Source of the DNA: Podocnemis expansa
Lineage: Eukaryota; Chordata; Testudines; Podocnemididae
Direction: 5' to 3'
NCBI GenBank assembly: GCA_007922195.1
Contig: ML681998.1
Span: forward strand, 13,229,762 to 13,293,761
DNA: 64,000 nucleotides
Shown here: in pieces, positions 10,629 through 20,770 of the stretch
Layout of the letters: every line of letters begins with the position of its first letter
Position numbering within the stretch: the first letter of the stretch is position 1
Notes under the pieces: model-generated
Seen by the model: only the letters and a program-made list of their open reading frames with translations
What the model was told of the DNA's origin: nothing
Databases searched by the model: none
Translations under genes and position numbers: made by a program

Positions 10629-11888
10629 ATGGACGCTCCCCAGCTGCCTAGCCTTCGTCGGGTGACCAGTAGGCACACTGCACATCTGCAGAGCATGCTC
10701 CTGGTGGGGGACACGCTGCTCAGGGACCCTGATGCTGACCAGGGTGTGCCCCAGGCTGCCAGCACCCTGGGCCTCAGAGCTGCCCTAATTCCCCTGCCCC
10801 TGTCAGTGCCTCGCCGAGCCTGGGCTCAGGAGACGAGCACTGAGTGGTGGGAGCGGGTAGTACTCCAAACCTGGGATGACGACCAGTGGCGACGCAATTT
10901 CCAGATGGCCAGGGCCAGCTTCAAGCAGCTGGTATCAGAACTGACCCCCCACTGCTGCAGCGCAGGGACACCGCCATGCGTCCGGCCATCCCTGTGGACA
11001 AAAGAGTGGCCATAGCAATAAGGAAGATGGCCACCCCGGAGTCCTACAGGTCTGTGGCCCACCTGTGCGGGGTTGGCAGGGCCACCATCAGGGTCATCCT
11101 CGGCCAAGTCACCAGGGCCATTAACAGAGGCCTGCTGCCGCGCCTTGTCACACCAGGGGAGCTGCAGGCCACCATGGATGGTATGACAGCGCTGGGATTC
11201 CCGAACTGCATGGGGATCCTGGATGCCACCCACATCCCCGTGAGGGCCCCTGACCACCAAGCGGCAGAGTACCGCAACAGGAAGGGCTACTACTCAGTCA
11301 TTGTACAGGCCTTTGTGGCCCACCGGGGGGGGGGGGGCTTTCAAAAAAGCCCCCGGGGGGTGGCCCGGGGGGGGCACACGATGCGCCCACCCACCAGAGC
11401 ACGCCCCCGTACGGGGGCGGGGGGGGGGGCCCCCCCCCCCCCCCCCGTATAACATCGATGTTGGGGGAGTAGAGGTGCCCATCGTCCTCGTGGCAGATGC
11501 AGCCTATCCCCTCCGCCCGTGGCTGATGCGCCCCTACACGGGGCCCCTCAACCCTCGCCGCCAGCTTTTTAACCGGCGTCTGAACCGCTGCCGCCAAGCG
11601 ATTGAGCAGGCTTTTGGCCGGCTGAAGGCCCGCTGGAGGTGCCTCCTGACCCGCCTCCACCTTGGAGAGGAGACAGCAACCCAGGTCATCAGCACCTGCC
11701 TGGCCCTGCATAATTTCTGCGAAATGTGTGGTGAGCCCATTGCAGCTGCCTGGGAGGCTGAGGCCCAGCTCATCAGGCACCAGTATGTGCAGCCCACACC
11801 CGTGCCCCCACAGGAGCAGGCCTCCACGAGGGCTGTCACCATCTGTGAGGCACTCACGGATAGCTTTGTAGCTGAGGAGGACCTCTGA
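10629..11888 (+). pseudogene. PIF/Harbinger DDE transposase, element B
   Basis: It starts at MDAPQLPSLRR (10629), just after a 'gccggcccc' promoter-proximal region shared with C. The N-terminal block WAQETSTEWWERVV is followed by a helix-turn-helix region (KRVAIAIRKMATPESYRSV, GVGRATIRVI) and the first catalytic Asp in GILDATHIPVRAP (about 11220). The second Asp is in VADAAYPLRPW (about 11490) and the Glu in EQAFGRLKARWRCLL (about 11605). It ends at 11888 (FVAEEDL). A one-base loss near 10953 and the corrupted 11326-11450 stretch break the frame. The total of about 420 codons is longer than the roughly 350-residue HARBI1. Confidence 0.88.
11326..11450. other. Corrupted G/C-homopolymer stretch inside transposase B
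   Basis: Where copy C encodes the segment after the first catalytic Asp (HRGRFQN, YVGWPGRAHDARVLRNS), copy B has runs of 13 G, 10 G and 18 C joined by short recognisable scraps ('ctttca', 'gtggcccggg', 'cacacgatgcgcccac'). The scraps align in order with the expected codons. This points to a low-quality consensus rather than biological mutation. Confidence 0.65.
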
Positions 11889-12096
11889 AGGCCAGGCCTG
11901 CCCCACCACACAGCACCCTCCCCCCACTTCTACTGCAGACAGCCTCCCCACCCATCCACCCGCACTGTTACAGCACCACCAATAAAATACACCGCACACA
12001 CCAATAACATGGCTCAATGTTTTTATTTTCAAAGAACAGGGGGATGGGGTCACTGGGGCTCGGGGCTGTAACTGGGAGACGGGGTTGGGGTAGGGG
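11889..12096. terminator. Convergent 3' end region of Harbinger B
   Basis: The transposase stop and the Myb-like stop face each other across about 200 bp. 'caataaaata' near 11981 gives AATAAA for the plus-strand transposase. 'tttttattttc' near 12018 gives an AATAAA-like signal on the minus strand for the Myb-like gene. Confidence 0.5.
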
Positions 12097-13626
12097 TCAC
12101 TGGGAGGTGGGTCTGGCATGGCCCTGCCCAGGACCACCCCGGGTCCGGGGTCGGCGTGGAGCCCCGTGCTGTGATGTTGCTCCACCAGATGCTGGTGGCC
12201 CCATGCCATCGGCGATGCAGCGAAGACTGGCAGCTGCATCTTCCACCGCCATCCCAAGTCGCTCCATGGCCACAGCCTGGCGCTTGAAGGCAGCCACCAG
12301 ATGGTCATCTGTGGTGGCTCCCTGGCGCAGCAGCTGGATGGCCGTGTCCTGCTGGCTGGCCTGCTCCCGTCGCCAGGCCTGGGCGGATGCCTCAGCCCGC
12401 TCCCCCAAGCCCTCCAGGCTGGCGAGGATCTCACTGTGTGTCCGGGGTCCCCTTCTCCTCCTCCTCCATGGCCTGGGGCTACAGGTTGGGTTCCGTGCCC
12501 GCTGGCTACCGGTGGCACGAACTGCGGGAAGGAGGTATCACAGAGGTTAGAGCCTACTGCCTGCTGGCCATGCTTGTGTGCAGCTTGTGTACAGCACACA
12601 TCTCCGCCCTCACTGTCAGCAGGAATGTGGACTTGGGTACTGTGGGACATTGCCCCAGAGGGCCGCAGGGCCCTGTGGTGCCCACATGTGAGCTGGACCC
12701 ACCCAGAAGGGTTGCTCTGGGGCATCTCCCAAGGCCACTTCCCAGTGGTCGGCTATGCAGGCTGTGCACCCTGCCCAAGATGCAGCTGCATCCGTCGCAC
12801 CCACCTGTGTTAACCAAACTCAGGCACACAGGGGCCTGTCACCCTGATGCGACACGTCCCCCGCGGACCCGTCTCCAGGGGGGCCCTCTGACCGCCCCCC
12901 CGCCCTGGCCTGGTGCTCTGCCCACCCCTATGCTGGACCCTGTCGCTGCCCATGACCTGGGCGGACCTAGCCCTGCTTCCCCATATGGGGCATGGAGACT
13001 CACCAACAGAGGCTCCAGATGTCCACCAGGACATCCCCTCCTCTGCCTCCTCCAAGCCCCCGGGGTTGTCCCTGCAGCCAGCTCGTGCTCCTCCTCCCAC
13101 TCCTCACTGGCACCGCCCTGGCCAGGGGGGATCATCTCCGGGGTCCCTGCGTCAGCCTCTGGTGGTGGTGGTGGCTGGTCTGCAGGACCCCCGACGTCCA
13201 AGGAGGCGCCCGGACTGCTGGGCGGTCCCTCTGCGCCTGAGGAGGTGCTGGGGTGGTGGGGCCGATGTCCACCAAATGGGCAGGCAGGCCACTGGGCTCA
13301 CGCCCCAGGAAGGTGTCCAGCTCCTCAAAAAAGGGGCAGGTAGTGGTACTACCTTCCCCCTGGAGCTCATGCGTGTCCCTGGTGTGCGTGTGGTCCTGCC
13401 GCAGAGCCTTGAGCTTAGAGCGCACCTGCTCAGTGCTGCACTCCTGGCCCTGGGCAGACAGCTCCGCCGCTCTGGCGGCATACACTGCCCGGTTCCTCTG
13501 GCTGGCCTGGAACCTGGCCAGGATCTCAGGCCTGCACCAGATGGCGAGGAGCTGGTGGACCTCGTCATTGGTCCACACAGGACCACATCATCTGAGCGCC
13601 ACAGCTTCTGCCCCACATGCTGACAT
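12097..13626 (-). pseudogene. Harbinger B Myb/SANT-like DNA-binding protein, two exons
   Basis: Exon 1 runs from ATG 13626 (MSACGAEAV) to 13004. It carries the Myb-like domain PVWTNDEVHQLLAIWCRPEI and AAELSAQGQECSTEQV, and a CPFFEELDTFLGREPSG motif. A TGA lies before the domain near 13590, and the frame shifts within the acidic/proline linker. The donor is a good GTGAGT at 13003-12998, and the acceptor 'cttcccgcag' ends at 12522. Exon 2 (12521-12097) is fully open: after an Arg-rich stretch it encodes EILASLEGLGERAEASAQAW and a long charged helix, ending GHARPTSQ. Joining is phase 1, as in C. Confidence 0.78.
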
Positions 13627-14012
13627 GCCTGTGGAGGTGTGTCAGCACGCTGCCAGGGCTGGGCACTTCCTTCTGCCTGTGGGTCCTGTTCACCCTGGGA
13701 AGAAGGTCAGAGCGTGTTATTTCAAAATAACGGTTAGTTCAAAATAACGCGTCTAGACGGAGTTATTTCGAAACAACCGTTTTGAAATAACAGCTGTTTT
13801 GCAAACATTGAGGTTTTAGTGTTGCGGAAGGATGGTTCTTATTTCGAAAAAACGTCGTATAGACCTGTTTTCTTTTATTGCGGAATAACAGCTGTTATTT
13901 CGCAATAACGGTGCCGTGTAGACATAGCCTTAGTCTTTAAGTGCCACACGACTCCTTGTTTTGTTTTGCTGGACTAGACTAACACGGCTGCCCCTTTGGA
14001 AATTGACCAAAT

Positions 14013-16015
14013 GTTCCCCATCTGCCTGTAGTCCAGGCTCTGAAACCCTCAAAGCTTGGGCTCCAGTGCAAGTGGGTTCATATGCACTGCTGCTTTTAGT
14101 GCTGCAGCCTGAACTCTGCAAAACTATGTCACTTGACCTGGCCTCTGAAATGTGCTGCTGCTGGATTGTTCTTTGCGGTGTAGACATACCCAAATGCCAC
14201 ATTTGGGACCTTAGTGGTCCATAGATTAATGCATATCTCCTCATCAAGCCATGACATCTGGAATATGTAAAACTCTACTGCATGACAGCTCTTTAAGAGT
14301 GTGCCTCACTTTTTAAATGTATCAACACCTATAATTATTAGAATTTTAGTTTAACTGAAAGACTTGGAACAGCAAGGATTGCAAAGCATTTTGCAATATT
14401 AAATTGTTCACATCATCCTATCTTTAAATGACATTTTTGAAAGCACAGGAACCAATGAAAGCCTCATAATGTGTTTATTGAGATAGATAATCAATACAAC
14501 ATGGCAATTTTCAATGAGAAATAAGCATTTTTCATATAGTGGCAGCAGGGAGAAATAAGCCATTGGACTGAAATATATGCTGTAGTCACTCTTCAAGACA
14601 GACAAGCAATAAAACAGAAGAGAACTTCCTAATGGAAATGAGAACATAAATATGGGTAAAAGTAGTTTCAAATTCACACACCTCCTGCAAATATGTTCTT
14701 GATTTATAAAGTATAGACCATATTTAATAATATTGTCAGCTGTAATAAATTGTGAAAGATTTAATGCCGATTTGTTAAATGTAACATCTTTTAAATAGCA
14801 TTTAATGATATTTTTATTTATGCATGGCTGAGTGAAATGTAGAACTGGTTTCCTTTTGGCAGCTGCAGCCACAGCAAGAATTAGAGGCCTGCATACAAAT
14901 CACAAGCAAGAAGGCCTCTGATAGGAATCTGCCTGTCTAGAGACCTGAATCTGTTCAAACTTATCAAATTAAAGTAATAATGCTGCTGTTCTGGCAAAAA
15001 CCCAGCCAACACCTTTTTTCCTTCTCTTTTTTAAGTGCAGGAATGATCCACCTAGTAATACAACTTTTATGCTGTCTCAGAGCAGGGTGTCAGAAACCAA
15101 AGCAGACACCTCCAACTCGTGGTATGTTCTGTCAATAGATTTCACCAAGCCAGTAACAAATGTGAACTCCTGAGTCACTAGATCAGTCTTACTATGGAGT
15201 CACAGACACTTTCCTTTGCATCTCACGCTACCTTGCATCCAGACAAACTTGAATTTTGTGTGAATGGTCACTTAAACCAAAAATCACACCCAAGAAACAG
15301 GTCACTTATCTCAGATTAATTGATTGATACTCCAGATCTTACACCAAAGACACCACTGTTAGCGAATTCTATAGTAAAGTAACTGTAGGTTTATTAGCTA
15401 AGAAAAAGGAAATGAGAATTATTGAGAGGCTAAGGAAGATAATAAAATAATATCTACAGGTGTATCACATTTTGTAACTCCAGATGGTGGTAGTGATGTA
15501 ATGAACTGCCAGTTTCCCAAAACTCTTTCAGATCTCCTCAGAATAACTCCAGGAATCTCTGTCTTCGTGTTCAGTTATTCTGTCCTGTTATAATCCAAAC
15601 AATGAGAGATGAAGGCTCTTTCCTTGAATCCATATTAATAACTTCTTCTGACTGAAAACAAGCTGACAGTTTCTCTATGGACATGGTCTTTTCCTTTGAT
15701 TAGGATGGGTGAAGAATGCATGCTGAGTTTCTGACTTCATGTCATCATCACAATGACCATTTGTTTTGAAATTAGCACCTTTTCTGATAAAGTCCTTCAT
15801 TAGCATTCTCCAAGGCCGCTTTGATGTCTGATGAGTTACTTAGTTACAGGGGTATTTGCAATGTAAATGTTTGCTATTACATATTATATTAGGAACAGAT
15901 AAGTGAAAACAATACATGTAACAAAGCATTAGTTTTATGAAGTTTAAACACCCCATATACTAATCGCTTTGATCTGTACTAATACACAAGTGAATTGACT
16001 TGAATATACTCTGAC
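14013..16015. other. No gene seen; possible LTR-like sequence at 15.0-16.0 kb
   Basis: I see no coding region or RNA gene. About 15330-15480 contains 'aggtttattagctaagaaaaag', a phrase I associate with sauropsid retroviral LTRs, but I could not find paired ends or a duplication. The AT-rich frame at 14408-14872 (minus) has no recognisable domain. Confidence 0.3.
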
Positions 16016-16027
16016 ATGACCTGGATT

Positions 16028-16243
16028 TCAAAAGGGATAGCCGTCTTAGTCTAGTCCAGCAAAAAAACAAACAAAAAAAAAAACAAACAAAAAACAAACC
16101 AAGGAGTTGTGTGGCACTTTAAGAGTAACAGATTTATTTTTTTGCATGAGCTTTAACAAAGTGGGATTTTCTCCCACAAAAGCTCATGCGAAAAATAAAT
16201 CTGTTAGTCTTAAAGTGCTACACGACTCCTTTTTTTTTTTTTG
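16028..16243. mobile_element. PLE fold-back insertion with a perfect 12-bp TSD
   Basis: A PLE tail in reverse (16028-16152) is followed, after a loop of about 23 bp centred on 'gtgggattttctcccac', by the same tail forward (to 16243). It would fold into a near-perfect hairpin. It is bounded by ATGACCTGGATT at 16016-16027 and 16244-16255, so the inverted pair entered as one unit. An A/C-rich expansion lies at 16060-16102 in the left arm. There is no coding content. Confidence 0.85.
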
Positions 16244-16464
16244 ATGACCTGGATTGCCAGCATCACAACAGTCATACACTGAATGGGATACTGATTTGTG
16301 AGTCTCTCTTTTAGAGCTGGAAATGCATTATTTAGCCCAAGAAGCTCCACATTACAAGCATTCCAAGAAGAAACTGTTTTTGCATTTTAGAACATTGGAG
16401 CGAGGTGCCATGGGATTAAAAATTAGCTTTATCTATCTAAAACTGAGAATTCAAAAGAACATAA

Positions 16465-17690
16465 ACAAAAGAATGGCCACACTGTGTCAGATTAATGGCC
16501 CATCTAGCCCAGTATCCTGTCTCCTGGCCGTGGCCAATACCACATGATTCAGAGGGAATGAATACAACAGGTAATCATCAAATGATCCATCCTGTAGCCA
16601 CTCCCAGCCTCTGGAAAACAGCAATTGCTGCTTACTCTGGATAACAACGATTGATGGACCTATCTTCCATGAACTTATTTAGTTCTTTTATACACACCGT
16701 CATAGTCTTGGCCTTCACAATATCCTCTGGTAAGGCATTCCACAGGTTGACTGTGCATTGTGTGAAGAAATACTTCCTTTTGTTTTAGACCTGCTGCCTA
16801 TTAATTTCATTTGGTGATACCTCCCCCTCAGTTCTTGTGTTATGAGACAAAATAAATAAAACATCCTTATTTACCTTGTCCATGATATTAGATTTACCCT
16901 CTCCATGACTGACCTTATCCATGATCATAATTTCAGAGACCTCAATCATCTGTCCACCATTGGTGCTTAGCTATCTCTTTTCTAACCTGGAAAATCTCCA
17001 TCTTATTAATATCTCCTCATATAGAAGCTGTTCTATACCCCTAATCAATTTTGTTGCCCTTTTCTGTGCATTTTCAAATTCTGATATATGTTTTCTGTGA
17101 TGGGTGGACTAGATCTGCACACAGTGTTCAAGATGTGGATATATCATGGAATTATAAGAGGAAATACAGTATTTTCTGTCATGTTCCTTTCCAAACAATT
17201 CCTAACATTCTATTGGCTTTTTGACTGCTACTGCGCATTGAGTGGATGTTTTCAGAGGACTATCCACAATGACTCCAAGATCTCTTCCTCCAGTGACATT
17301 GCAGTCTGTGTTAGTTCCTCAGATTTGTTACCTAAAAGTAATGGCTTAGGTTTGGGATTCTCCCTCACGTCCTCAGCCATAAAGACCAAAGCAAAAAATT
17401 CATTTAATTTCTCCACAATAGCTTTATATTCCTTGTGTGTTCCTTTAATACCTTGAACATCAAGTGGCATCACTGTTTGTTTAGCAAGCTTCCAGCTTCT
17501 GATGTATTTAAAAAAATTGCTGTTACTTTTTCAGTCTTTGGTTAGCCGTTCTTCACATTCTGTTTTGACCATTCTAATTATATTTTTACACTTCATCTGC
17601 CATAGTCTATGTGCCTTTTTATTTTCCTCAATAGAATTTAACATCCACTTCTTCAAGGGTGCCTTTTTGTCTCTGTGATGTATTTACACC
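16465..17690 (-). pseudogene. CR1 LINE, minus strand, internally deleted
   Basis: The 3' UTR (16470-16800) reads inward with CR1 phrases such as 'gccacactgtgtcag', then the C-terminal coding region up to about 17280. At 17280-17330 the sequence jumps to the N-terminal side of the reverse transcriptase: the minus frame 17252-17473 includes LNEFFALVFMAED, equivalent to [11 protein letters not shown] of the better copy, and continues to about 17690. Most of the catalytic reverse transcriptase is therefore missing. Confidence 0.75.
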
Positions 17691-18725
17691 ACTCACTGCT
17701 GGACTAGCATGACCTGCTGATTGTCTGGAGATTAACTGCAAGCTGACGCCCATGTCCCCACTCTGTGCATCATCATCCATCCTCCCAGTTCACTTGTGGC
17801 CCTTCCAGCTGCTGTTAGGACCCACAGCAGATTCTTTGTGCCGTGTAAGTTTGGCTTCTCAGGAGTCCAGCAACTTTTCCAGTTAGCACTGAAGTTTCTC
17901 AATCCCACAACTTCTTCAGTGACATCTGCAATCACTTATTCCACCACTTCTCCAGTGGCGAGTAAGGGAGAGGGGGAGATGGGCCTGCCTACTACTCTGG
18001 GCCCCAGCCCAGAGGCTCCCTGGATTTCAATCCTGTGCCTCAAACTTCTTTCCTTGGTTCTGTTTCCCTGGGCCACTTCTTCCAGCCATAGCACTTTCTC
18101 TACCTGTCCTCAGGGCTTGCTACCACCCACTCTCTGCAGTAACACTGTTTCAAGTCCTGAGGCCTCTAAGCCTTTGAGAGAGTGAGAGTCTTCCTGCTTT
18201 GAGCTCCAGGCAGAGAATGCTTTTCTCTGTAGTTCCTTTAATATGGGCCTGCTGGCCTTCAACTGGCTGTTCCTCCAAGCCTCTCTTCTACCGGCCACCC
18301 CCATGCAGTCTCCCTAGAGCTCTTTTAACCCCTTAAGCATAGGGCAAGTGCCATGTCACAGTCTCGAACTGCTTCTTAGGAGAAAAGTAGGTTGCTAAGG
18401 AGCCATATTTGTTAAAGTATATTCTTTTTCCTTTAATTTTTTTTGACTGCTCCTAAATGAAAATTGTCCCTGAACCAGCCACAGAAATATGATAAAATTA
18501 ATTGCAGATAGACGTTTAAGATTGTGAAAGAAGATTAAAAGAAGTACAGTTTGTGTTTTTAATATTTTCCATTGAAATGTACTTTGAATGACATGAGTAT
18601 AAACTTGATCTGCTTTCACATATATTGAATTGCAGTAGTTAGTTTTCTAGAGCTTTGGGTATTGTGACCTAGTGTACTAAGCAGATGCAAATAAATACAT
18701 GGAAACATATAAGGTTACTAACTAA
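17691..18725. other. No gene seen; possible decayed LTR-type repeat
   Basis: A C/T-rich block at 17950-18350 ends with 'ccatgtcacagtctcg' and resembles repeats I have seen beside CR1 in turtles, but I found no paired ends or internal genes. The 129-residue frame at 17796-18185 shows no domain. Confidence 0.25.
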
Positions 18726-19172
18726 GGGTATATCTAGACTGCAGCCTTAGGCCAATTTAAGGAAGGTTAAGTTGACCTACAGAATTCTGTGGCCACACTG
18801 AGCTTTTATTAAATCAACTTAAGTGCTTCGTTAAGTTGACTTAATAACACTACCTCTTAAGGTTGACTTAACACTTAAGACAAACTTATTAAAGTCAACT
18901 TAATGCTTAAGTCGACCTTATTAAAGTCGACTTAATCCAATGTAGACAGGGAAAGCCCTTAAGTTGACCTAATTGGCACTTCTCCGGTGCAATGTGGGAC
19001 AGCTACCCACAATGCACCTCTCCTCCAGCAACATGGCACCTGCCAGTGTGGATGCAGGTAGTCAACAGGAGCTTGCAGTGTGGACACTCTAAGTTGACTT
19101 AACAAGGTCAACTGTAAGTTGACTTAAAGTCAACCTTGTTAGATCAACTTAACAGAGCCTCCAAACATACCC
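18726..19172. mobile_element. Harbinger-end MITE M1 with TTAAGTCGACTTAA arms (447 bp)
   Basis: It begins GGGTATATCTAGACTGC and ends ACATACCC, with TAA and TAC as a diverged flanking triplet. The arms are runs of AAGTCGACTTAA-type palindromes, and the core holds 'ccacaatgcacctctcc' and 'acatggcacc', echoing the core phrase of the Harbinger left ends. It is noncoding. The arm vocabulary is the same as in the left part of the 59.4 kb element. Confidence 0.65.
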
Positions 19173-19175
19173 TAC

Positions 19176-20387
19176 ATTCTTAAGTGCTCCACTTTGGTGT
19201 TGTTCATGCAACAACAGTGTTGTACTGCCAGAAAGTCTGGAATTTTTACTGTTCTGTTAAAAAAGAACAGGAAACCCTGAGCTCCTTAAAAAATTCTCTG
19301 TGCTTTTAAGTGAGAACACTGTAGTGAAGGAATAAAATTGCATATTGACTTTGGAGAAACAACAACATTCTCTGAGATTTTCAACAAACCTGATTATCTG
19401 TGTGACTCTCTGCAAAAGTCATATGGTAGGAACATGCCAGTCTTCACTTTTATCATGACGGTTTTGCCTTAGACTTCAGAGGAAGCTGGTCTTTAGCCCT
19501 GTCATTGTGACATGTGGCGGAGGAGTTTTTTGGTTTTGTTTTTTTACTCGTAAGTCATAACAATAAGAGATGACAGAAACCAGTTTTCTCATGAAATTCT
19601 CCCAGCAAATGTATTGAATCCAGTTCAGCCCTGATATTAGTGGGCACAACTCATCGTGTTGAAGACCCTGAAATAACACCAGGTTTACCCATCAATTTTA
19701 AATAGAAAATATTTCAGGTGTTTAACAGGGCTATGCTAGCAGTCTGCATTAAAAAAAAAAATCAGGGATGTAAGCAGAACTTCTATTACTCTACATGTGT
19801 TTCTGTCTGTGAGGAGACAGAACCTTAGTTTTTTACATGTGAAATATAGTCACAGACCATGTTACAACATGCAATTAGTGTTGGTCCATAACATGACTTC
19901 TGTTAGCACAGTGATCTTTTTAAAAAAGCTTTCCTCCAGATAGGATACAAAAACTGCTAAAACCGTGGTAGGCCCAGTCACAGTGCAGTGAGGTAGATCC
20001 ATGTTTGACAATCAAATTGAACACGGCTGATGTAACTAAGGCTAATGTAACTAAGGGTCTGGTTCTAGTATCCATAACTTAAATTAAATTCAATGTAAAG
20101 GGTATTAGAGATCCAGTGTTGAGATTTATTGTTCCCAGTGTATCATAGACTTTTTGTTTCAAAATTTAAGATGATTGAGTGATGATATGTAATAATGAAT
20201 TGGTTACAATTTTTAATTATGCTTCAAACAAACAAATAAGGAAAGTTAGATATTTTAAGATGCCTAATTATGCATCCACCACAGGCCATGCCACATTTCC
20301 ATCTTTACATAGAAGTAACATCCCCAGTGCCTGTTTCTCCAGTGGTGAAGAAGATGGCTGTCATTGCTTGCTAAGTCACGAATCAGA
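19176..20387. other. No feature recognised
   Basis: This is AT-rich sequence of ordinary intergenic appearance. I see no open frame with a domain, no tRNA and no paired repeat ends. Confidence 0.4.
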
Positions 20388-20770
20388 AGTAGGGTGGCCT
20401 TATGGTTAAGGTGATGTCAGGGAGTCAGGCCATTCAGCTGGAGTTCACAGCTCTATGAGACTTCCTGTACAACTTCGAACAAATCACTTAGTTCTTAACT
20501 GAGGATAGCACTTAAGCCCATGTTTAACTTTAAACTTTGAGGTCAATGGGATTTAAGCACATGTTCAAAGATAAGCACATGCTTATGGGCTTTCTTACAT
20601 TGTTACTCCTATTTTTCTCCCCCTCAGCTGCTTTTATGTAAAATATCAATTAGCATACTTCTTACCTCCTCTCATTGTAAGCTCTTCAATGTGTCTCACT
20701 GTGTGTTTGTCTAGTCCTTTGTCCAATAGCCTATCTCAGCTAGGACTCTAGATCCACCTGTAATACAGAT
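20388..20770 (+). repeat. MIR-like CORE-SINE with L2-like tail
   Basis: About 20388-20500 follows MIR word order: 'ggccttatggttaag', 'gagtcaggccattcag', then 'gtacaacttcgaacaaatcactta', corresponding to the MIR 'gtgaccttgggcaagtcac' block. About 20680-20760 has 'cattgtaagctctt', typical of the shared L2/MIR tail. It is ancient and diverged. Confidence 0.5.

Larger units (their letters stand above)
10304..13929 (+). mobile_element. PIF/Harbinger transposon B (3626 bp), decayed
   Basis: The ends are GGCTATGTCTACACG and GTAGACATAGCC with a perfect TTA duplication (10301-10303 and 13930-13932), the preferred TWA target of PIF/Harbinger. It sits in the same PLE copy as A, 297 bp further on, in the opposite gene orientation. 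The arms hold TTATTTCGAAAC-type palindromes. Transposase is on plus (10629-11888) and the Myb-like gene on minus (13626-12097), convergent. The coding sequences are related to A and C but clearly diverged. Confidence 0.92.
5566..14012 (+). mobile_element. Penelope-like element copy split by Harbinger A and B
   Basis: The PLE is in four pieces: an inverted tail at 5566-5632, body at 5633-5928, body and tail at 10008-10303, and the last tail at 13930-14012. Each interior break coincides with a Harbinger insertion that duplicated 3 bp, and the pieces rejoin exactly into the order seen uninterrupted at 45792-46241. The opening inverted tail followed by a forward body is the inverted arrangement seen in other PLE copies here. 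A possible 8-bp flanking duplication, ATGTTCCC (about 5548 and 14010), is tentative. Confidence 0.8.

Noticed and set aside
11298..12725. A 475-codon minus-strand open frame
   Set aside because: It overlaps transposase B antisense and part of Myb-like exon 2 in the wrong frame; the sense genes explain the sequence.
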